Assembly (NCBI RefSeq): GCF_000686845.1
Contig: NZ_JMLS01000023.1
Location: forward strand, 83,353-147,352
Reading direction: 5' to 3'
DNA from: Paenibacillus sp. UNC451MF
GTDB lineage: Bacteria > Bacillota > Bacilli > Paenibacillales > NBRC-103111
DNA: 64,000 nucleotides
The notes beneath the pieces are model-generated. The model ran no database searches, was not told the DNA's origin, and saw only the letters and a list, made by a program, of their open reading frames with translations. Position numbers and translations under genes: made by a program. Below are positions 24,065 to 32,680 of this stretch, piece after piece (positions within the stretch are counted from its first letter, which is position 1; each line of letters opens with the position of its first letter).

Positions 24065-25594
24065 GTGAGCATACGTCTTCGTCTGACTTTATGGTATACG
24101 GGCATCTTGTCGGTCACCGTGCTGTTGTTCGGCTTTGGCTTGTACGGATTGCTCTACTATAATAACTATACTTCGTATAAAGATAACTTGATCAATCAGA
24201 CGGAGGATGTTTACACGCGTATTCAGCCTCGAATGGTGGTTACTTTGGGCGGCGGTGTCAGTTGGGACTTCTTTATGCCTCAAGGTCGCGAACTACTTAA
24301 AAATTCGACGACGTTTTACCAACTGAACAACTATTTAAACGGAAAATCCGATCAGTCGGCGAATCTGAAGGAACTTAACATGTCATTGCCGGATCTGACG
24401 GAAAAACAGCGGCAGGTTTTAGTGGAAGATGGGAAGCTGTTTCAAAAAGTGAAAATCGAAAACATGGATTTCATGGTGTACAGTCTTCCGATCCCCGCTT
24501 TGAAGAACGGTCAGCAGCAGCTTGCTGGGGTGTTTCAGGCGGCCGTATACACTGCGGACTTCGAGAAATTGTTTTCACTTCTAAGGATAATTTTAATTTT
24601 TGCATCTGCTGTAACGATCCTTCTGGCCGCTTCCGTAGGCTGGTTTATGGCACGTAAAGCGTTAAGGCCTATCGATCAAGTTATCGACGCGGCGAATCAG
24701 ATTGAGAAGGGTGCCGATTTGGGGAACCGGATCAACTATGATGGACCGGAGGATGAGATCGGGCGCTTGACGAATACGATCAACGGTATGCTGGGACGGC
24801 TTCAGACAACTTATTCCGATCTGGAGGAAGCTTACAGGAAACAGCGCCGCTTCGTATCCGATGCTTCCCACGAGCTGCGCACACCGCTGACGACCATTCG
24901 TGGCAATGTCGATTTGCTTGAGAAGATGTGGAAACGTACTGCAGCCAATGGAACAGTTGAAGAAAGACAACAGCTTGAGCTTTCGCTTGAAGCCATGCAT
25001 GACATCGCCGGTGAGTCCGAAAGAATGACTCGTTTGGTGAATGATCTTCTGGCTCTCGCTCGTGCCGATGCAGGCTTTGTAATGGAAAAGTCGGACATTG
25101 AATTAAAGCCTGTTGTTGAGCAGGTCATTCGGAAGGCTCAGATGCTTCCGCGAGCTGTGGATTGGGTAGCCGGTGATTTAACCGCGCTTGAAGGAGTTCA
25201 CGTTAACGGGAATAAAGATTACCTGCAGCAGCTGATCTTCATTTTTGTGGAAAATGCTTTTAAATATACCGAGAGCGGAGCCGTCCGACTGGATGCTCAA
25301 ATCATGAATGAGCAGATAGGCATCCGGATCGAAGATACGGGCATAGGTATGGATAAAGAAGAGGTACCGTTAATTTTTGAACGTTTCTACAGAGCAGACC
25401 CTTCAAGAGGTCAAACCGCGGGTACTGGTCTCGGACTATCCATTGCCAAGTGGATCATAGACGAACATCAAGGCTCTATAGAGGTCACCACCCGTAAAGG
25501 GGAGGGGAGTACATTTATCATTTGGCTGCCCTTGGTTCGGGTATCGACAACATTCGAGCACAGGCATTCCCTAGACGCGGGGAATCAGGTATAA
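24065..25594 (+). CDS. Membrane sensor histidine kinase
   Basis: A 509-residue kinase. Two membrane segments (about 11-31 and 168-190) bracket an extracytoplasmic sensor of about 135 residues. HAMP follows (about 190-245). HisKA has its phosphorylation histidine in DASHELRTPL, and the ATPase domain has an N-box (IFVENAFKY), DTGIGM and GTGLGLS. Start codon GTG 24065 follows GAGAGGAGAGGG, one base after the regulator's stop, so the pair is co-translated. The sensed signal is unknown. Confidence 0.92.
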   Translation: MSIRLRLTLWYTGILSVTVLLFGFGLYGLLYYNNYTSYKDNLINQTEDVYTRIQPRMVVTLGGGVSWDFFMPQGRELLKNSTTFYQLNNYLNGKSDQSANLKELNMSLPDLTEKQRQVLVEDGKLFQKVKIENMDFMVYSLPIPALKNGQQQLAGVFQAAVYTADFEKLFSLLRIILIFASAVTILLAASVGWFMARKALRPIDQVIDAANQIEKGADLGNRINYDGPEDEIGRLTNTINGMLGRLQTTYSDLEEAYRKQRRFVSDASHELRTPLTTIRGNVDLLEKMWKRTAANGTVEERQQLELSLEAMHDIAGESERMTRLVNDLLALARADAGFVMEKSDIELKPVVEQVIRKAQMLPRAVDWVAGDLTALEGVHVNGNKDYLQQLIFIFVENAFKYTESGAVRLDAQIMNEQIGIRIEDTGIGMDKEEVPLIFERFYRADPSRGQTAGTGLGLSIAKWIIDEHQGSIEVTTRKGEGSTFIIWLPLVRVSTTFEHRHSLDAGNQV

Positions 25595-25618
25595 TGAACT
25601 AGAGAGGCAGGTGCAGGG

Positions 25619-26575
25619 ATGGATGTAATCAAAATCTCTCCGAGAGGCTACTGTTACGGAGTTGTAGATGCCATGGCATTAGCCATGCAAACGGCAAAAA
25701 ATCTGAATCTGCCGAGACCGATTTATATTTTAGGCATGATCGTGCATAATTCCCATGTGACGGATTATTTTGATAAAGAAGGCGTTGTAACTTTGGACGG
25801 TCCGAACCGGCTTGAAATACTGCAGCAGGTAGAGACGGGCACTGTTATTTTTACAGCTCACGGCGTTTCTCCTGAGGTTCGCCAGCTTGCAAGAGAGAAG
25901 GGACTTACCGTTGTTGACGCGACTTGTCCGGATGTGACCAAGACGCACGACCTGATCAAGGAAAAAACAGCTGAAGGATATCATATTATTTATATAGGTA
26001 AGAAAGGCCATCCTGAGCCTGAAGGAGCCATTGGTGTCGCACCTCATCAGGTTCACTTGATCGAAAGGCTTGATGAAATCGATCGATTGCAAGTCGATGC
26101 TTCATCTAAAATCATCATCACTAATCAGACGACAATGAGCCAATGGGACATCAAGCATATTATGAACGGATTGCTGGAGAAATTTCCAAAGGCCGAAATT
26201 CATAATGAAATATGCTTGGCTACACAGATTCGTCAGGAAGCGGTGGCTGAGCAGGCGATGGATGCTGATCTGGTGCTTGTGGTCGGTGACCCGCGGAGCA
26301 ACAATTCGAATCGTCTGGCTCAGGTATCAGAAGAAATTGCAGGAGTTAAAGCGTACCGTATTGGGGATATTACGGAGATCAAGCGCGAATGGCTGGAGCC
26401 TGTAAGACGCGTTGCCGTTACTTCCGGTGCGTCTACGCCGACACCAATTACTAAAGAAGTCATAAATTATTTGGAACAGCTTGATCCACAAAATGAATCA
26501 TCCTGGGAGATCAAGCGAACGATTAATATGAGCAAATTGATTCCATCGGTGAAGCAAAAGGCTAGTATTGAATAA
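25619..26575 (+). CDS. ispH: 4-hydroxy-3-methylbut-2-enyl diphosphate reductase
   Basis: A 318-residue IspH/LytB protein, last step of the MEP isoprenoid pathway, making IPP and DMAPP. The three iron-sulfur cysteines are Cys12 (GYCYGV), Cys103 (ATCPDV) and Cys199 (EICLAT). The diphosphate-binding histidines are in IVHNSHV and TAHGVSP, and HPEPEG is present. The usual GFC is GYC, a mild change. The ATG lies 22 bases after the kinase gene, and the DUF2062 gene follows 22 bases later, so the three may share a transcript. Confidence 0.96.
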   Translation: MDVIKISPRGYCYGVVDAMALAMQTAKNLNLPRPIYILGMIVHNSHVTDYFDKEGVVTLDGPNRLEILQQVETGTVIFTAHGVSPEVRQLAREKGLTVVDATCPDVTKTHDLIKEKTAEGYHIIYIGKKGHPEPEGAIGVAPHQVHLIERLDEIDRLQVDASSKIIITNQTTMSQWDIKHIMNGLLEKFPKAEIHNEICLATQIRQEAVAEQAMDADLVLVVGDPRSNNSNRLAQVSEEIAGVKAYRIGDITEIKREWLEPVRRVAVTSGASTPTPITKEVINYLEQLDPQNESSWEIKRTINMSKLIPSVKQKASIE

Positions 26576-26597
26576 CATAACGTTAGGATGAAGGGAA

Positions 26598-27137
26598 ATG
26601 CAGCTGAAGAAGAAGGCAAGTAGCAAAAAACCTTTTCACTTCCGAAATATTAAACGTTGGTTTAAATTAAAGTACTTGCTGCTGACTCGGGCCAAGGGAG
26701 GACCGGGTATGGTAGCCGCCGGTTTCTCCGTTGGCTTAGCGATAGAGATGTTTACGCTGCCTACCGTTGGATTGGCATTTTTCTTAATCTTCCCGTTGGT
26801 TTATTTGTTTCGCGGCAGCATGGCTGCGGCTTTAATCGGTTTTGTATTCGGGAAGGTTATTTATATCCCGATGACGTACTTTCACATGAAAATCGGCGGT
26901 CTCCTATTGCCGCGCGGCACCAGACAGTTTCTGGCTGATCATCTGCCAGATTGGATGGATACATTTATTCGGTCCAATCTGAAGCTGTTTATCGGCGGTG
27001 TAGTGGTGGGTATCATTTTGGGCCTTATTGTATATTACCCAATACGGTGGGGACTTGAATTGTACGATTCCAGAAGGAAAGAAAGACGTAAACAAAGAAA
27101 AGCTCAATTAATGATAAGCTCTGAGTCAACTCATTAA
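26598..27137 (+). CDS. DUF2062 membrane protein
   Basis: A 179-residue protein with a basic N-terminus and about three to four hydrophobic segments. The DUF2062 pattern is seen in KGGPGMVAAGFSVGLAIEMFTLPTVGL and the C-terminal KLFIGGVVVGIILGLIVYYPI, followed by a very basic tail. The function is unknown. AAGGG lies just before the ATG. It probably forms one unit with ispH, as both lie on the same strand with a short gap. Confidence 0.78.
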   Translation: MQLKKKASSKKPFHFRNIKRWFKLKYLLLTRAKGGPGMVAAGFSVGLAIEMFTLPTVGLAFFLIFPLVYLFRGSMAAALIGFVFGKVIYIPMTYFHMKIGGLLLPRGTRQFLADHLPDWMDTFIRSNLKLFIGGVVVGIILGLIVYYPIRWGLELYDSRRKERRKQRKAQLMISSESTH

Positions 27138-27148
27138 GAGGAAATTAT

Positions 27149-27177
27149 AAGTTCCTCTACTTGACGAGGAGCTTTTC
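27149..27177 (+). terminator. Intrinsic terminator after the DUF2062 gene
   Basis: TCCTC pairs with GAGGA inside AAG...CTT, followed by four T. It is short and modest in strength. Confidence 0.55.
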
Positions 27178-27326
27178 TCGTTGTATAGTTACTTTAGTGA
27201 TTAAAAGCTTAAAAGCGTATAAGCGTTGAAGTGAGTCAGTGGATTGTCTATTGTATTTGTAAGTATTAGTTCATGGAGTCACTTATCCACGATTTCTAAC
27301 ATTATATAAATAGGAGTGTTGTCGTT

Positions 27327-28370
27327 ATGATCGTTATTATTTCTAATAAAGTGTCGGAAGAACGTATTCAAGAAATTGTTCACCACATCGAAAAGCATGA
27401 AGTTCAAGCTCATGTATCCAGAGGGGTGGATCGGACGGTCATAGGCATTATCGGCAAAGCAGATCCGATGCTTGCTGAACAACTGCGTCAGTTATCCGGT
27501 GTAGAGCAGGTGGTCAAAATTTCAAAATCATATAAATTGGCGAGCCGCGATTTCCATCCGAATGATACGGTCATTAAAATCAAGGATATCGAGATCGGCG
27601 GAGAACAGCTCGTTATTATGGGAGGTCCATGCGCAGTTGAATCTCCTGAGCAGATTGATGAGATTGCGCGTCTTGTCAAAGCGGCAGGTGCCCAAGTGCT
27701 GCGCGGCGGGGCATTCAAACCTAGAACGGGTCCTTACAGTTTCCAAGGCGTTGGCGTAGAAGGCTTGGTAATGATGGCCGAAGCGGGCAAAAAACACGGA
27801 CTTCTGACGATTACTGAGGTTATGACACCTGAATACGTAGATGTATGTGCTCAATACGCGGATATACTACAGGTGGGTACACGGAATATGCAAAACTTCG
27901 ATCTGCTGCGCAAGCTCGGAACGATCCAGACACCGGTTTTATTGAAAAGAGGGTTTAGCTCCACGTACGATGAATTTCTGAATGCGGCGGAATACATTTT
28001 GGCCGGAGGTAATCCAAATGTCATGCTCTGTGAACGCGGAATCCGAACATTCGAACCTTACACGAGAAATACGTTGGATTTGGCTGCCATCCCTGTACTC
28101 CAATCCTTAAGTCATTTGCCGGTTATCTCTGATCCGAGCCATGGAACAGGCCGAAGAGAGCTGGTAGAGCCAATGAGTAAGGCCTCCGTTGCTGCCGGTG
28201 CTAATGGTTTAATAGTAGAAATGCACACAGATCCGGACAATTCGATGACAGGAGACGGCGTACAGTCGTTATTCCCGGATCAATTTGCCAAGCTAATGAT
28301 CGATTTAGAAAAGCTTGCTCCGCTCTGCGGCAAACGATTTGATACGAAAAAAGAAGAAATAACTGTTTAA
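27327..28370 (+). CDS. aroF: 3-deoxy-7-phosphoheptulonate synthase (DAHP synthase, type I beta)
   Basis: A 347-residue enzyme of the first shikimate step. Residues 1-70 form a ferredoxin-like regulatory domain (MIVIISNKVSEERIQEIV start) as in the Tyr-regulated Thermotoga type, and the barrel follows. Active-site segments are MGGPCAVES, GGAFKPRTGPYSFQG, LLKRGFSSTYDE, ISDPSHGTGRRE and VEMHTDPDNSMTDGDG-like GDGVQSL. AGGAGTG lies 8 bases before the ATG. It stands alone with no other aro genes near. The N-terminal domain suggests feedback by an aromatic end product. Confidence 0.94.
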   Translation: MIVIISNKVSEERIQEIVHHIEKHEVQAHVSRGVDRTVIGIIGKADPMLAEQLRQLSGVEQVVKISKSYKLASRDFHPNDTVIKIKDIEIGGEQLVIMGGPCAVESPEQIDEIARLVKAAGAQVLRGGAFKPRTGPYSFQGVGVEGLVMMAEAGKKHGLLTITEVMTPEYVDVCAQYADILQVGTRNMQNFDLLRKLGTIQTPVLLKRGFSSTYDEFLNAAEYILAGGNPNVMLCERGIRTFEPYTRNTLDLAAIPVLQSLSHLPVISDPSHGTGRRELVEPMSKASVAAGANGLIVEMHTDPDNSMTGDGVQSLFPDQFAKLMIDLEKLAPLCGKRFDTKKEEITV

Positions 28371-28467
28371 TCTAACAGAGATGTTAACAATTAACAAGGC
28401 TTGATTCCTTGCTTCAAGGGGGATCAAGTCTATTTTTGTCGAAATTATGAACGAAACCATATGGATG

Positions 28468-28484
28468 TGTAAGAATACCTCACA
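28468..28484. promoter_or_regulatory. TnrA/GlnR-type operator before glnA
   Basis: TGTAAGAATACCTCACA matches TGTNANAWWWTNTNACA at all fixed positions except position 11 (C for T). It lies about 28 bases before the -35 box, centred near -73. Confidence 0.68.
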
Positions 28485-28512
28485 CATCCACAAAAAATAC
28501 CTTACATAAGTA

Positions 28513-28542
28513 TTGACGATCATTCATGAAAAGTTTTATAAT
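28513..28542 (+). promoter_or_regulatory. Promoter of glnA
   Basis: TTGACG (28513-28518), an 18-base spacer and TATAAT (28537-28542), giving a leader of about 75 bases. Confidence 0.75.
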
Positions 28543-28622
28543 AACACCATGATAAACAAAAAACTTGAACAATGTACGAACAAACCAAGAAGAATGTTCG
28601 GAAATTAGGAGGTTGGCTATTC

Positions 28623-30047
28623 ATGTCAGTTCAAAACGTATTAAACATCCTTAAAGAAAAAGGCATCGAGTGGGTAGATTTTCGTTTTGTGGATCTTTCC
28701 GGTAGAGCTCACCATATTTCCTTGCCAGCTAATGAAGTTGACGAAGCTACATTTGAGAACGGGGTAGCATTCGACGGATCTTCCATCCCAGGATTTAAAG
28801 GTATTGAAGAGTCTGACATGGTTATGCTTCCTGATACCGAGACCGTATATGTAGATCCTTTCACAGCTCATCCTACATTGATCGTAATGTGTAACATCCA
28901 CACTCCAGAAGGCGAGCGCTATGATCGTGACCCGCGCAGCATCGCTCAAAAAGCGGAAGAGTACTTGCAATCTGCTGGAGTAGGTACAACAGCATTCTTT
29001 GCTCCAGAATCCGAATTTTTCATCTTTGACGAAGTTCGTTTCCAAAGCGGACAAAACGAATCATCTTACTTTGTAGATTCAGAAGAAGCTCATTGGAACT
29101 CCAACCGTAAAGAAGAAGGCGGTAACCTTGGATTTAAAGTCGGCCACAAAGGCGGATACGTTCCAGTAGGTCCTACAGATACTCAACAAGATATCCGCAG
29201 CGAAATGTGTCGTCTGTTGATGGAAGCTGGTCTTCGCATCGAGCGTCATCACCATGAAGTTGCAACTGCAGGACAAGGTGAAATCAACTTCCGTTTTGAT
29301 ACATTGACTACTACAGCTGATAACTTGATGAAATACAAATATATTGTACAAAACACAGCTAGACAATATGGTAAAGTAGCAACTTTCATGCCTAAACCAT
29401 TGTTTGGCGATAACGGTAGCGGAATGCACGTTCACCAATCCATTTTTGATGGCGATACTCCTCTTTTCTATGAAAAAGGCGGCTATGCTAACCTGTCCGA
29501 AATGGCTTTGCATTACATCGGCGGTATCTTGTACCACGCACCGGCTTTGATTGCTTTGACGAACCCATCCACGAACTCGTTTAAACGTCTGGTTCCTGGT
29601 TATGAAGCACCAGTTAACCTGGTATTCTCCAAAGGTAATCGTTCCGCGGCTGTTCGTATCCCGGTTGCTGCAGTAACTCCAAAAGGCTGCCGTATCGAGT
29701 TCCGTACTCCGGACTCCACAGCTAACCCTTACTTGGCATTCGCAGCTATGCTGATGGCTGGTTTGGACGGAATCAAGAAAAAAATCGATCCTCGTGCTCT
29801 TGGATACGGTCCATTGGATAAAAACATCTATGACCTGTCCGATGCAGAAAAAGGCGAAATCCGCAGTGTACCTGGTACATTGGATGAAGCTCTTAACGCT
29901 TTGGAAGCTGACTATGAGTTCTTGACTGAAGGCGGCGTATTCACTAAAGATTTCATCGATAACTACATCGGCTTGAAACGCAGCGAAGCTAAAGCAGTTG
30001 CAATCCGTATTCATCCGCATGAATACTCCCTGTACTTCGATCTGTAA
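28623..30047 (+). CDS. glnA: Glutamine synthetase, GSI-beta-like
   Basis: A 474-residue type I glutamine synthetase. Signatures are FDGSSIPGFKGIEESD, the metal-site PESEFFIFD, the ATP-site region MPKPLFGDNGSGMHVHQS and NPSTNSFKRLVPGYEAP. Length and the C-terminal DKNIYDLSDAE segment match the proteobacterial GSI-beta form, including the tyrosine that is adenylylated there, rather than the shorter (about 444) GSI-alpha of Bacillus. It joins ammonium to glutamate. It is monocistronic without glnR upstream; it has its own promoter, a TnrA/GlnR box and a terminator. AGGAGG precedes ATG 28623. It may be a second glutamine synthetase (GlnA1-like). Confidence 0.93.
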   Translation: MSVQNVLNILKEKGIEWVDFRFVDLSGRAHHISLPANEVDEATFENGVAFDGSSIPGFKGIEESDMVMLPDTETVYVDPFTAHPTLIVMCNIHTPEGERYDRDPRSIAQKAEEYLQSAGVGTTAFFAPESEFFIFDEVRFQSGQNESSYFVDSEEAHWNSNRKEEGGNLGFKVGHKGGYVPVGPTDTQQDIRSEMCRLLMEAGLRIERHHHEVATAGQGEINFRFDTLTTTADNLMKYKYIVQNTARQYGKVATFMPKPLFGDNGSGMHVHQSIFDGDTPLFYEKGGYANLSEMALHYIGGILYHAPALIALTNPSTNSFKRLVPGYEAPVNLVFSKGNRSAAVRIPVAAVTPKGCRIEFRTPDSTANPYLAFAAMLMAGLDGIKKKIDPRALGYGPLDKNIYDLSDAEKGEIRSVPGTLDEALNALEADYEFLTEGGVFTKDFIDNYIGLKRSEAKAVAIRIHPHEYSLYFDL

Positions 30048-30069
30048 GAACTTATTTATCTTTCATATA

Positions 30070-30106
30070 GAGAACAGCCCTCCGGTTTCCGGTGGGCTGT
30101 TTCTCC
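30070..30106 (+). terminator. Intrinsic terminator after glnA
   Basis: GAGAACAGCCC-CCGG pairs with CCGG-GGGCTGTTTCTC around TTT, with bulged T on both sides. The T-run is broken by C. Confidence 0.75.
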
Positions 30107-30142
30107 TTCTTGCTGTGCAGGAAGTTTCAGCTTACTCTCTCC

Positions 30143-30616
30143 TTAGGAGCGCCAACCGTTCATAGGGTACATGTAGACTATCTTTTGCTCCATCCAGAGA
30201 AAGCCTAACTTTTCATATAAAGGTCGCGCTGCTGCGTTATTAAGATCGGTTTCCAGCTGCATCCGATTAGCACCTTCCTTCTCAGCTATCGCACGGGCAT
30301 GGAGAAGCAGCTGATGCGCTGCTCCCCTTCGCCGGTAGCGAGGGGCGGTATACACATCTTGAATTCGCATGATAGGCAACGCCCTCGATGTAGAGAAGCC
30401 CCAATTATAGGTTAAAAATCCGGCATATTCATCTTCGATGCGGGCCAATAAGCAGAAGGCATGCGGATACCGGAGAAGCCGCATCAGCGTCTCTTTGCAT
30501 TCCGAAAGCTGCAGTTCATTTGAGCAGTCTAGGTTCTTGTGTTGACCTATTAGCCGACTTGCCTCTGGAATGATGTCTTCATTTAACTCGACAACCTGTA
30601 CGTTAACATGATCCAT
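30143..30616 (-). CDS. GNAT-family N-acetyltransferase
   Basis: A 157-residue GNAT protein. The acetyl-CoA loop is YRRRGAAHQLL (about 93-103), preceded by the strand IMRIQDVYTAPRYR and followed by ANRMQLETDLNNAAARPLYEKLGF. The substrate is unknown. AAAGGAGG lies about 13 bases before the start on the minus strand. It is a single gene, convergent with glnA and divergent from the repeat-rich gap at its right. Confidence 0.85.
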   Translation of the reverse strand: MDHVNVQVVELNEDIIPEASRLIGQHKNLDCSNELQLSECKETLMRLLRYPHAFCLLARIEDEYAGFLTYNWGFSTSRALPIMRIQDVYTAPRYRRRGAAHQLLLHARAIAEKEGANRMQLETDLNNAAARPLYEKLGFLWMEQKIVYMYPMNGWRS

Positions 30617-30776
30617 AGCTAAATTAGCCTCCTTTTTTATAATGCATTGGAAATTATTTCATAAATTTAGAAAAAATAATAGACTTATCCTGAACTGATT
30701 GTTATGATGTTGGATTAGGTATAGTTGAATTTTCGGACTCCTTATGCAAGTTCAGAACTTAATATATAAAAGATCA

Positions 30777-30795
30777 GACCGTTTACTAAGCGGTC
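30777..30795. repeat. 19-bp near-perfect palindrome, left copy
   Basis: GACCGTTTACTAAGCGGTC, one mismatch from the perfect palindrome at 31012-31030. It lies 235 bases from that copy in direct orientation, bracketing structured repeat copy A. Form and length recall operators of TetR-family repressors. Confidence 0.55.
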
Positions 30796-30843
30796 AGTGT
30801 TTGTAGAGAAACCTATTTCTCCGAGAAATTTGCTATATGGGTA

Positions 30844-30963
30844 GGTGGGGTATGCCTCGGAAGAGCGAAAGCGTCCGCCTTTGTTCTTGGGAAATCCCCG
30901 CTGTTAAGCGAATAAATTGAAAATTTCCCAAGAACAACAGCGGCTGGAGGGGCATACCCCACC
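30844..30963. repeat. Structured intergenic repeat, copy A
   Basis: An outer stem GGTGGGGTATGCC (30844-30856) with GGCATACCCCACC (30951-30963), and an inner perfect 15-bp stem TTGTTCTTGGGAAAT (30881-30895) with ATTTCCCAAGAACAA (30923-30937). Between them are AGCGAAAGCGTCCGCC on the left and CAGCGGC on the right. GC-GAAA-GC can form a mini-hairpin with a GNRA loop and CCGC can pair with GCGG, giving a branched junction. Copy B at 31068 keeps this core with different stems. Confidence 0.65.
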
Positions 30964-31011
30964 GGAGTATACTAGCAATATTTCAAGTTTATGGGTTTCT
31001 CGTCAATCTGA

Positions 31012-31036
31012 GACCGCTTACTAAGCGGTCTTTTTG
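31012..31036. terminator. Perfect palindrome GACCGCTTACTAAGCGGTC with T-tail, right copy
   Basis: A 19-bp perfect palindrome (21 bp with flanking A and T) followed by five T, so it could act as a terminator for a plus-strand transcript of copy A, or as a repressor operator. There is no plus-strand gene upstream for it to terminate. Confidence 0.5.
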
Positions 31037-31067
31037 TTTTAAGAAGAAAGCTGCAAGTAAAACAAAA

Positions 31068-31194
31068 GAGGGAATGGGTATGGGGTGGATAAGCGATAGC
31101 GTCCGCCTTGAAGTTCGTTTTCCAACCGCTATAAACTATAATTCAAGGAGCACGCACTTCAACAGCGGCCGCGGAATCCTACACCCATCCCTCC
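31068..31194. repeat. Structured intergenic repeat, copy B
   Basis: An outer stem GAGGG-ATGGGT (31068-31079, one bulged A) with ACCCATCCCTC (31183-31193), and an inner stem TTGAAGT (31108-31114) with ACTTCAA (31156-31162). The core reads AGCGATAGCGTCCGCC on the left and CAGCGGCC on the right, matching copy A nearly base for base. The stems differ from copy A in sequence but remain paired. Confidence 0.62.
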
Positions 31195-31344
31195 TTATGC
31201 ACTAGCGATTGGGTTTAAGCCAAAGAGAACCGTCCGGCGATTTTTTGACGGCTTAATTCATTTTTGTGTACTCGTCACCGTTTTGTAATATTTCTTCATT
31301 ATAATGGAAGCAATGAAACCTAGTTAGGATGGGTGGTGCAATGG

Positions 31345-32661
31345 ATGGGAGCAGCTTGGACGGAGAAGGAAATTGTACATCTGCTGAACCGTACAGGGTT
31401 CTATGTAGATAAAAGTAGTGTTAGCGCTTGCATGGATATGGGCAAGGAGGAGACGGTCCGGCGATTGATAGCAGGCGAATCGTTAACAGGAGCAGCGAGC
31501 GAACTGCTGCCATTGGAGCAAATTAAGGCGGACGGCAAAGAATTAAAGGTCGATTCGATCGGCGACCAGCAAACCTATTGGCTTCATCGTATGGTCACCT
31601 CGGAGGCCCCGTTGATTGAAAAAATGACGTTGTTCTGGCACGGTCATTTTGCAACCTCTTACCAAAAGGTGAAGGAAATTCCTCTCATGATTCGGCAAAA
31701 TGAGCTTTTTCGAAAGTATGCGATGGGTAGTTTTCATGATCTGGTGTTGGAGGTTGGTAAAGATCCGGCGATGATGCTCTATCTCGATTCCAACAATAAC
31801 AAGAAGGGTAAGCCCAACGAGAACTATGCCCGCGAAGTGATGGAACTGTTCACGCTGGGGATTGGCAACTATACGGAGCAGGACATTAAGGAAGCGGCGC
31901 GAGCCTTTACCGGTTGGTCGTACAATAAAAAGCTGGACGAATTGAAGTTTAATAAAGGACAGCACGATAACGGCAGTAAGACGATTCTGGGGGAAAAGGG
32001 AGATTTCGACGAGAGCAGCACAGTCGATGTGCTGTTCAAGCAGGATGCTCTATCTCATTTTATGGCTACGAAGCTGCTTAAGTTCTTTGCAACAGACGAA
32101 CCTTCTGAGGAGTGGGTTAATCAGGTGGCATCTGACTTTGCCAACACCAAGAATGTAGGTGAAGTGCTATCTAGGCTGTTTCTATCGGATGCATTTTATA
32201 ATGCTGAGCACCTGGTAAGCTTGATTAAGACACCTGTAGAATACGTCGTAGGCATTCTGAGAGCGTTTCGGATCCCCATGTCCAAAGGCTTCGCGCAAGC
32301 ATCAAGGAAAATGGGACAAGAGCTTTATTTGCCACCGGATGTGGCGGGGTGGAGAGGCGGTACGGCCTGGCTGATGACCACAAGTCTTTTGGCACGTTAT
32401 CAATTCGCTGAATCAGTGGCGAAACGAATTAACAATACCTTATTGACAAGTAAGGATTATAAGCTCGAATCAACAGCAGCAGCGGAGGATTGGGTAAGCC
32501 AATATGCGCAGAATGCAGGGGTATGGTATCTTGGGGAGCAAACAAGTCAGGTGCTTGCCAAATATGCTGACGAGACGTTCGTCCATTCTACGCAAAAAGC
32601 CGCGGGAATGAAAGGGCTGCTGCAGCTTATCATGCTGAGTCCCGAAGCGCAGATGAAATAA
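31345..32661 (+). CDS. DUF1800-domain protein
   Basis: A 438-residue protein of the DUF1800 family, known by MTLFWHGHFATS, the NENYAREVMELFTLGIGNYTEQDIKEAARAFTGW segment and the C-terminal PPDVAGWRGGTAWL. No signal peptide is seen. The function is unproven; in many bacteria it is encoded next to a DUF1501 protein, as here, 19 bases downstream. ATG 31345 is chosen because GGGTGG lies 8 bases upstream; GTG at 31333 or 31336 is possible. The two proteins probably work together, perhaps with DUF1800 as a partner of the Tat-exported one. Confidence 0.85.
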   Translation: MGAAWTEKEIVHLLNRTGFYVDKSSVSACMDMGKEETVRRLIAGESLTGAASELLPLEQIKADGKELKVDSIGDQQTYWLHRMVTSEAPLIEKMTLFWHGHFATSYQKVKEIPLMIRQNELFRKYAMGSFHDLVLEVGKDPAMMLYLDSNNNKKGKPNENYAREVMELFTLGIGNYTEQDIKEAARAFTGWSYNKKLDELKFNKGQHDNGSKTILGEKGDFDESSTVDVLFKQDALSHFMATKLLKFFATDEPSEEWVNQVASDFANTKNVGEVLSRLFLSDAFYNAEHLVSLIKTPVEYVVGILRAFRIPMSKGFAQASRKMGQELYLPPDVAGWRGGTAWLMTTSLLARYQFAESVAKRINNTLLTSKDYKLESTAAAEDWVSQYAQNAGVWYLGEQTSQVLAKYADETFVHSTQKAAGMKGLLQLIMLSPEAQMK

Positions 32662-32680
32662 GAGGGGAGTGAGAAGGAGA

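Noticed and set aside
28392..28406. TGTTAACAATTAACA as a second TnrA/GlnR box before glnA
   Set aside because: The half-sites are 5 bases apart rather than 7, and it lies more than 150 bases before the start of transcription.
29079..30020. 313-codon open frame antisense to glnA
   Set aside because: It mirrors the glnA codons, has no ribosome binding site and gives a Cys/Ser/Phe-rich sequence unlike any family; long antisense frames are common opposite conserved genes.
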